Shown one piece after another: positions 58,554 through 64,000 of a stretch of DNA of 64,000 nt; positions within the stretch are counted from its first letter, which is position 1; every line of letters begins with the position of its first letter. The notes beneath the pieces are model-generated. The model was given only the letters and a program-made list of their open reading frames with translations, searched no databases and was not told the origin of the DNA. The stretch covers positions 1 to 64,000 of the forward strand of contig JFBG01000023.1 in assembly GCA_000583135.1 (NCBI GenBank), written 5' to 3'. Position numbers and translations under genes: made by a program. The DNA comes from Thioalkalivibrio sp. HK1. Its GTDB lineage: Bacteria; Pseudomonadota; Gammaproteobacteria; HK1.

Positions 58554-59258
58554 TCAACCACATTTCGAGTCGCCGCAAGCCAAGCAGGTCATGCAGCCGT
58601 CCATGCGGATGACGGCGATGGTGTGGCATTTTTCGCAAAGACTGGAGCCTTCGGGGAATCTCGCTTCTTCGCCATCATCGGCAGGGCTGACGATGCCTTT
58701 GGCGGCTTCGTAGCGCATTCTGAGATCGTCGAGGTATTCTTGTCGGTGTTCGTCGATTTCCGGATCCGAGAGCATGCCGATTTTGCGCAGGTGGGTTTCG
58801 ACGACATCTCCGATCTCGGCGACCAATGAGGGGACATAACGGCCGCCTTTTTTCAGATAACCGCCTTTGGGATCGAAAACCGAGTGCATCTCCTCGACCA
58901 AGAAGGTGACATCACCGCCTTTGCGAAAGACGGCGGACATGATGCGGGTGAGGGCGACGATCCATTGGAAATGTTCCATATTCTTGGAGTTGATGAATAT
59001 CTCGAAGGGTTGTCGGTGTTCGTGCTCCGTCCCTCGATTGAGCACCATATCGTTGATGGTGATATATAGAGCGTGTTCGGAAAAAGGGGGCTTGATCTTA
59101 TAGGTCGAGCCGAGAAGCACATCGGGGCGCTCGAGCTTCTCGTGCATGCGGATGATTTCCGCTTTCGGTTCGGGCTTCGGCTCTGTGGGGGCAGATTGAT
59201 TTTCTTTCCCGGGCTTGATGCCGTAGCCGATGATCTTCTTGTCGATTTTTGTACCCAT
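58554..59258 (-). CDS. Class II ribonucleotide reductase, separate C-terminal part (NrdJb-like, TSCPD domain)
   Basis: The 234-residue protein matches the C-terminal region of split B12-dependent ribonucleotide reductases (NrdJb in pseudomonads). It has RPDVLLGSTYKIKPP, ALYITINDMVLNRG, RQPFEIFINSKNMEH and GGDVTFLVEEM. At the end are cysteine pairs (CEKCH, CMTC, CGDSKCG) that in this family accept electrons from thioredoxin. It lies 119 bp after the large part of nrdJ on the same strand. The two proteins are expected to work together. ATG 59258 begins MGTKIDKKII. Confidence 0.9.
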   Translation of the reverse strand: MGTKIDKKIIGYGIKPGKENQSAPTEPKPEPKAEIIRMHEKLERPDVLLGSTYKIKPPFSEHALYITINDMVLNRGTEHEHRQPFEIFINSKNMEHFQWIVALTRIMSAVFRKGGDVTFLVEEMHSVFDPKGGYLKKGGRYVPSLVAEIGDVVETHLRKIGMLSDPEIDEHRQEYLDDLRMRYEAAKGIVSPADDGEEARFPEGSSLCEKCHTIAVIRMDGCMTCLACGDSKCG

Positions 59259-59377
59259 GATCTTGGCTCGAATCCGAGTGAATCCCTGCAGTTGAGTGAA
59301 CGCTCGTTGAATGAAACCAAGCGTTGAAAGATCAAAGACTCCGATACATCAACCTGCGAGCATCAAGATATCGATCC

Positions 59378-61633
59378 TCAAAATCGACCGTAATAACCCT
59401 CTTTGATGGCATCATAGAGATTGGCGGCGGTATGCGATTCGCCATCATATTCGATCTCTTCATTTCCCTTGACCTCCACGATCGAACCATCCTCCAACTC
59501 GAATTGATAGACGGTATTTTCCAGATCTTCCTCTTTGACCAAAACCCCTTGGAAGGCAGCGGGGTTGAAGCGAAAGGTGGTGCAACCTTTGAGTCCTTTT
59601 TCATAAGCATAGTGATAGGTATTTTTGAAATCATCGAAGGGATAGTCGGAGGGGATATTGACGGTTTTGGATATCGAAGAGTCCACCCAGCGTTGCGCAG
59701 CGGCTTGGATGTCGATATGTTGTCGAGGCGTGATATCGTCGGCGGCGACGAAATAATCGGGGAGCGAGGAATCGCCCTCTCGATCGCTTCCTTGATGGCC
59801 TCGTCGGGGCATCGCATCCGGATCCACCAGCGCCCGCCACGCAAGCAGTTCGAAGGAAAAAACATCGACCTTCTCCTTGCTTTTGCGCCCGGAGCGGATC
59901 ACATTGCGGGAATAGTGGTGGGCGAAACTCGGCTCGATGCCGTTGCTTGCGTTATTGGCCAGAGAAAGGGAGATGGTTCCGGTGGGGGCGATCGAGCTGT
60001 GATGGGTGAAGCGCGCCCCATGCTCGGCGAGATCGTCGATCAAATGGCTGTCGACTTCCGCGATGCGCTGCATATAGCGGCTGTAGCGGGCATGCAAAAC
60101 CTTGCCCTTGATGGTGTCGCCGACCTTGTGGCCATCGCGCGCCATTTCCGGGCGCCGAGCGAGCATCTCTCGGGTGACCTCGAAGGATTCCTCCATGATC
60201 GGGGCGGGGCCTTTTTCCCGGCTCAGATCCAGCGCGGCGCGCCAACCGGCCAGTGCCATCTCTTTGCTGACCTTCTCGGTGAAGGCAACGGATTCTTTCG
60301 AGCCGTAGGCCATGCGCAGCATCGTCAAGGTGGAGCCCAAACCGAGAAAGCCCATGCCATGCCGCCGCTTGCGCTTGATCTCCACCGCTTGTTCGGGCAA
60401 GGGGAGTCCGTTGATCTCGACCACATTATCGAGCATCCGAGTGAAGACGGTGACCGCCTCTTCGAAGACCTTCCAGTCGAAACGCGCCCGCTCGGTGAAG
60501 GGATCGCGCACGAAACGGGTGAGATTGATCGAACCCAGCAAACAGGAGCCATAAGGCGGCAAGGGCTGCTCGCCGCAAGGGTTGGTGGCGCGAATATTCT
60601 CGCAGAACCAGTTGTTGTTCATCTCGTTGATGGCATCGATCAGGACGAAACCGGGCTCTGCGAAGTCATAAGTCGAGGACATCACCACATCCCAAATCCG
60701 CCTTGCCTTCATCCGACGATAGACACGACAGGCCACATCGCCCCTTTCGTTTTTCACATAGTCGTCATCGATCGGCCAATGCCGCCAGATCACTTCTTGC
60801 GTATCTTTCAAGTCGATGCCATCGGCTTCGACCTCGGAGCGGGTGAGGGGAAATGCCAGATTCCACTCGGCGTCGTCGCGCACCGCTTCCATGAAGTCAT
60901 GGGTGATCAGCAACGAGAGGTTGAACTGCCGCAGGCGACCGTCCTCGCGCTTGGCGCGGATGAAATCGAGGACGTCGGGATGGCCGACATCGAAGGTCGC
61001 CATCTGCGCTCCCCGTCGCCCCCCGGCGGAGGAGACGGTGAAACACATTCGATCGTAGATATCCATGAACGAGAGCGGTCCGGAGGTATAGGCTCCCGCA
61101 CCGGTGACATAAGCCCCGCTAGGGCGCAGGGTCGAGAATTCATAGCCGATCCCGCAGCCCGCTTTCAGCGTAAGTCCGGCCTCGTGGACCTTGCCGAGGA
61201 TATCGTTCATCGAGTCCTCGATGGTGCCCGAGACGGTGCAATTGATGGTCGATGTCGCCGGTTTGTGCTCGGTGGCGCCAGCGTTGGAAAGAACCCTTCC
61301 GGCGGGCGTCACCCCTTGGCGAAGCGCCCACAGGAAGCGTTCATACCAAAATTCCCGCTCGCTCTCAACCTCAACCTTGGCCAAGGCCCGGGCCACCCGC
61401 TGGAAGGTGGCATCGATATCGCGATCCAATGGCGTTCCATCGCGCGCGATCAATCGATATTTGTTCTCCCAGATATCGAACGAGGCAGGTTGGAGGGGGA
61501 TATCGGCGACCCCCGAGGGAAGTACGGGCGAGTCATCCCCCGCTTCGAAGTCGGCTTTGCGCGGAGAGGCCGCAGGAGAATCCACGAAGAATTCCGCCAC
61601 GGAAGCCGCGCCGGCAGTCATCGAATGGTTCAT
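59378..61633 (-). CDS. nrdJ: Adenosylcobalamin-dependent ribonucleotide reductase, large catalytic part (NrdJa-like)
   Basis: This class II enzyme reduces ribonucleotides to deoxyribonucleotides using vitamin B12. The 751-residue product has AGCGIGYEFSTLRPSGAYV, SAGGRRGAQMATFDVGHPD, ATNPCGEQPLPPYGSCLLG (active-site loop) and SSIAPTGTISL. The C-terminal electron-transfer part is separate (next gene). ATG 61633 is the likely start (MNHSMTAG); the frame extends further upstream. Its presence means dNTP synthesis need not depend on oxygen. A 42-bp inverted repeat lies 76-117 bp upstream of the start. No class I genes are in the window. Confidence 0.96.
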   Translation of the reverse strand: MNHSMTAGAASVAEFFVDSPAASPRKADFEAGDDSPVLPSGVADIPLQPASFDIWENKYRLIARDGTPLDRDIDATFQRVARALAKVEVESEREFWYERFLWALRQGVTPAGRVLSNAGATEHKPATSTINCTVSGTIEDSMNDILGKVHEAGLTLKAGCGIGYEFSTLRPSGAYVTGAGAYTSGPLSFMDIYDRMCFTVSSAGGRRGAQMATFDVGHPDVLDFIRAKREDGRLRQFNLSLLITHDFMEAVRDDAEWNLAFPLTRSEVEADGIDLKDTQEVIWRHWPIDDDYVKNERGDVACRVYRRMKARRIWDVVMSSTYDFAEPGFVLIDAINEMNNNWFCENIRATNPCGEQPLPPYGSCLLGSINLTRFVRDPFTERARFDWKVFEEAVTVFTRMLDNVVEINGLPLPEQAVEIKRKRRHGMGFLGLGSTLTMLRMAYGSKESVAFTEKVSKEMALAGWRAALDLSREKGPAPIMEESFEVTREMLARRPEMARDGHKVGDTIKGKVLHARYSRYMQRIAEVDSHLIDDLAEHGARFTHHSSIAPTGTISLSLANNASNGIEPSFAHHYSRNVIRSGRKSKEKVDVFSFELLAWRALVDPDAMPRRGHQGSDREGDSSLPDYFVAADDITPRQHIDIQAAAQRWVDSSISKTVNIPSDYPFDDFKNTYHYAYEKGLKGCTTFRFNPAAFQGVLVKEEDLENTVYQFELEDGSIVEVKGNEEIEYDGESHTAANLYDAIKEGYYGRF

Positions 61634-62487
61634 TTCCAATCTCTCGTCTTTTTGAAATCTTCCCTGTAGATAGGGAAGATCCAAGTGATTAGAAAATCAA
61701 AAGAACCGGGCAAAAATAGTGCATATCGTTATTTTTTCACGATTTTTGCCAGATCCCTCGAATTTGAAATCGCTTTGCAGCAAGACAGTAAAAGGTTGAC
61801 CTGTGATTGATTCTTCTTATTAGGACATGTCAACAGCTTTTCAAACTTGGCGAAACGAGCCATTTCCTGCTTGGAGTGCACATGAGAATCATTGGTCGGG
61901 CGAGGAATCTACTGGGCAGAAATAGCAAAATGGAGCATCGTTGGAGAACTCCGAAGGTTCACGTTGGTTCAAGAGGGATTGGCGGTGGAAAGGCCAATCC
62001 CAAGAATCAATTCAGAGCCGCACCCAAGTCGAATTCGGGTTCACGAAAAAAAAGATCTACCTGCCATCCGAAGCAGGGCATCGCCGACATCGCTACCCCA
62101 GAAGTGGATTGGCATTATAACGAATTTTTCTTTGAATATCCAATGCCCAAGAACTCGAGAACCTAAAGCCGAGAAGGATCGTATGTGTAGTTTTCTTCTT
62201 TTATATCAGTACTTTATAGATATCTCTTCTAATATTTCGATTCATCGTCCCAATCTTTCGAGATGCAATTCAAGGCTCGATCCGGCGGTTGGATGACGAT
62301 GTTTCGGAGGAATATCGGGGGCACTACGGGAGCGATTTGCGGACGATTTTCGCAGTTCGAGGCCTATCGGGCTTTGTCGGAGAGGGCGGATCTCTCATGT
62401 TGCCTAAGAATGAGGCTTTCGATGGTACCTCGGAGCAAGGATGCAGAGGGAAATTCCCGCGAATTATCCGCGTGAAGACACTCGATA
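61634..62487. other. nrdJ upstream region, A+T-richer, no supported gene
   Basis: Besides the inverted repeat and presumed nrdJ promoter, this 854-bp stretch shows no known gene. A plus-strand frame 61807-62166 (119 codons) has no motif. Other frames carry short plausible peptides broken by stops, so the region may hold a decayed insertion. Composition is more A+T-rich than the genes around it, especially 61680-61800 and 62190-62250. Confidence 0.45.
61709..61750. promoter_or_regulatory. 13-bp inverted repeat upstream of nrdJ
   Basis: GGCAAAAATAGTG (61709-61721) and CACGATTTTTGCC (61738-61750) are inverted copies matching at 12 of 13 positions across a 16-bp A+T-rich spacer. Centres are 29 bp apart. 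It sits 76-117 bp from the nrdJ start, where an operator would lie. It does not match the NrdR box I know. It could also fold as an RNA hairpin. Confidence 0.6.
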
Positions 62488-63084
62488 TCAGCCGTCGAGA
62501 ACGAAAGCCTCGGCGATCGCCTGCAGATCGGGCATCAGATGGAGGAAGGATCGCTCGATGGCCGGGTAGTGTTCGTCAAGGTCTCGAGCGGCGTCGGCGA
62601 GCAGGGCTTTTCCGAAGTGCGAGCGGCGGGCGAGGCCTTCGAAGGCTTGATCGAGCCCCGCTCGGTGGCGATAGATCCCCAACCATCGGCTTTCGACCAT
62701 GCGCTGCAGGCGTTCTCGCTGCTTCGGGTCGCGGATCGGGAGCAGGGAGGATGTAAGTCCGATGCGATGACAGGTCTTTTCGACGAAGACATCGAATTCG
62801 ATCACCGAGTGGCTCGCCCAGTTGCGGAAAAGGCAGTGGTCGAAGAAGACATCGAGGATCGCCCCGGCGTAGCGTCGACGCGGGGCGGCGATCAGCGCTT
62901 TGGCGCAGACGAAGGCGGGATGACGATCCGCATGATGGTCGATCAGTCGATGGAGCCGGATCCCGGCTTTGATTTTCGGTGAGGTACCTTCGAGAAGCGG
63001 CCCCCGAATGAGATCGGCGCAGGTGTTGCCGGTGAGGATTTCGTCATCGTCGGGGGAGAGTAGGGCGTGGGCGAGGAAGTTCAA
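62488..63084 (-). CDS. acpH: Acyl carrier protein phosphodiesterase
   Basis: AcpH removes the phosphopantetheine group from acyl carrier protein. The 198-residue product starts MNFLAHALLSPDDDEILTGN. The HD-like metal residues lie in GIRLHRLIDHHADRHPAF, and RRRYAGAILDVFFDHCLFRNW is a strong family block (former DUF479). Length matches E. coli AcpH (193). ATG 63084 is the family start. It is isolated on the minus strand between the nrdJ upstream region and ccmI. Confidence 0.92.
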   Translation of the reverse strand: MNFLAHALLSPDDDEILTGNTCADLIRGPLLEGTSPKIKAGIRLHRLIDHHADRHPAFVCAKALIAAPRRRYAGAILDVFFDHCLFRNWASHSVIEFDVFVEKTCHRIGLTSSLLPIRDPKQRERLQRMVESRWLGIYRHRAGLDQAFEGLARRSHFGKALLADAARDLDEHYPAIERSFLHLMPDLQAIAEAFVLDG

Positions 63085-63237
63085 TAGTCCATCCCCTTTT
63101 TTCGGATACGTCCTTGCGAATCGGGCGATCGTTTTCGCCGTCCTCTTGCGGGTTTCTATCGGCTTTCGCCCTTCGAGGATCGACGCTCTCCCCGGTGATG
63201 GCGATCCCCCGATGTTTCGTTCGCATCCGACCGGGCT

Positions 63238-64000
63238 CTAAGGCACCACCTGCGAAAGGAGGATGCGAATCGGCTCTTGGCTGCCGACGCTCGGCATCGG
63301 TTCGGATATTCCTTCGATATCGCCGCTCGTTCGCTCGACCGTACCGGTGAGCGAAAGTCGGGCGCTGACGATCACCGTTTGCGCAGATGACAGGCTGCGG
63401 CCGGCCATCATCGCACTTGAATCGTCGAGAGCCACGGTCGTCGGCAGGGCTGAAAGGGTGGTGCGAACGACGGCCAAGGGGGGACCGAAAGCGCCGGAAT
63501 CGACTCCCGATCCCGATGCATCCGGTGCGGGCCTTGCGAAGACGAAGATCGTCTCATCGCCGCCCAGGGTTTTCGCAAGATCGGGTTCGATATCGAGTTC
63601 GACTTCAATACGCGCAGTCAAGGGATCGGGGGCTTGGGACTCGATGACAGCAGATCCAAGATCGCCTTCGGATCCGTCTTCGTCTCCGGTACCGATTTTC
63701 CGATCGCTCGTTTCGGGATCCCGGCCAAGCGTGGAATCACCGATGGAAGCGGACCCTTGCACGGATTCTCCTTGGCCTTGATCGGCAAGGGCGCCCGAAC
63801 GCACGCGAACGAGCCACTCGGTGAGCATTTTCGCCTCATCCGATTGTTGGGGAAGAAGGGCTTGCAGCCGCTCCCAGCGTGCCAACGCCCGTTCTCGTTG
63901 TCCTTGGCCGAAGGAGGCGAACCCCCCGATCCAAAGGGCACCGGGGTGGTCGGGATCGATCTCCAAAGCGCGTTCGATGCGAGCGATGGCGCTTTGAGGG
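63238..64000 (-). CDS. ccmI: Cytochrome c biogenesis protein CcmI, C-terminal part (5' end outside window)
   Basis: The frame is open to the last base, so the gene starts to the right of the window. The visible start is the end of a tetratricopeptide region (IARIERALEIDPDHPGALW, FASFGQGQRERALARWERL). A low-complexity linker follows, then a beta-rich periplasmic C-terminal domain with ARIEVELDI, TIFVFARPA, GPPLAVVR and ARLSLTGT, typical of CcmI/CycH. CcmI delivers apocytochrome c to the haem ligation machinery. This fits the cytochrome c gene at 27157. Confidence 0.86.
   Translation of the reverse strand, partial: PQSAIARIERALEIDPDHPGALWIGGFASFGQGQRERALARWERLQALLPQQSDEAKMLTEWLVRVRSGALADQGQGESVQGSASIGDSTLGRDPETSDRKIGTGDEDGSEGDLGSAVIESQAPDPLTARIEVELDIEPDLAKTLGGDETIFVFARPAPDASGSGVDSGAFGPPLAVVRTTLSALPTTVALDDSSAMMAGRSLSSAQTVIVSARLSLTGTVERTSGDIEGISEPMPSVGSQEPIRILLSQVVP

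Noticed and set aside
59324..61669. Plus-strand frame of about 780 codons opposite nrdJ
   Set aside because: It is antisense to a clearly conserved reductase and its translation is composition-driven.
61807..62166. 119-codon plus-strand frame upstream of nrdJ
   Set aside because: No motif and weak start context; neighbouring frames look equally protein-like in short pieces, so no gene can be called.

Overview
The window looks like a chromosomal segment of a gammaproteobacterium of moderately high G+C. Two gene blocks with conserved gammaproteobacterial order support this. One is leuB-asd-truA-trpFBA-accD-folC-dedD-cvpA-purF. The other is map/glnD facing rpsB-tsf-pyrH-frr-uppS-cdsA-dxr-rseP-bamA-skp-lpxD/fabZ-lpxA-lpxB-rnhB-dnaE-accA. 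Outer-membrane genes (bamA, lpxA/B/D) confirm a Gram-negative envelope. A cytochrome c, a CcmI fragment and a vitamin B12-dependent (class II) ribonucleotide reductase suggest a respiring cell with c-type cytochromes. I cannot name the genus. The DNA is strikingly rich in GATCG/CGATC words on both strands, and several conserved enzymes carry low-complexity inserts or tails.

Layout. 1-5.6 kb: 3' part of an MmeI-like DNA methyltransferase, aroE, a long gene-poor gap, pgi and an HU-like DNA-binding protein with a clear terminator. 6-8 kb (minus strand): queG and dapD. 8.2-11.7 kb: leuB, asd, truA. 11.7-16 kb: an accessory region with an A+T-rich stretch, a Schlafen/AlbA_2 ATP-binding protein, a decayed insertion-sequence transposase and a TauD/TfdA-type dioxygenase. 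It sits between truA and trpF, which are close neighbours in relatives. 16-26.4 kb: trpF-trpB-trpA-accD-folC-dedD-cvpA-purF plus a glycerate 2-kinase, with several start/stop overlaps. 26.5-28 kb: msrB, a monohaem cytochrome c and moaD. 28-31.6 kb (minus): map-glnD.

31.8-54.3 kb is the translation, envelope and lipid block. Ribosomal protein S2, elongation factor Ts, UMP kinase and ribosome recycling factor lead into isoprenoid and phospholipid synthesis (uppS, cdsA, dxr), envelope stress and outer-membrane assembly (rseP, bamA, skp), lipid A and fatty-acid synthesis (lpxD-fabZ, lpxA, lpxB, accA), and rnhB and dnaE. Two oddities stand out. A small protein made of 16-residue repeats, with its own terminator-like hairpin, is wedged between rpsB and tsf. 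LpxD and FabZ are encoded in one uninterrupted reading frame.

54.3-64 kb: ppsR ends in an 11-bp tandem repeat array, followed by tilS and mtaB. On the minus strand come nrdJ (large part), a separate nrdJ C-terminal part and a mug-type DNA glycosylase, then acpH and the end of ccmI. A 13-bp inverted repeat lies upstream of nrdJ.

I found no convincing defence system other than the edge methyltransferase and the AlbA_2 protein, no CRISPR array, and no tRNA or rRNA gene. Most of the window is ordinary core genome. The best leads are the rpsB-tsf repeat protein, the LpxD-FabZ frame, the 11-bp array and the truA-trpF insertion.
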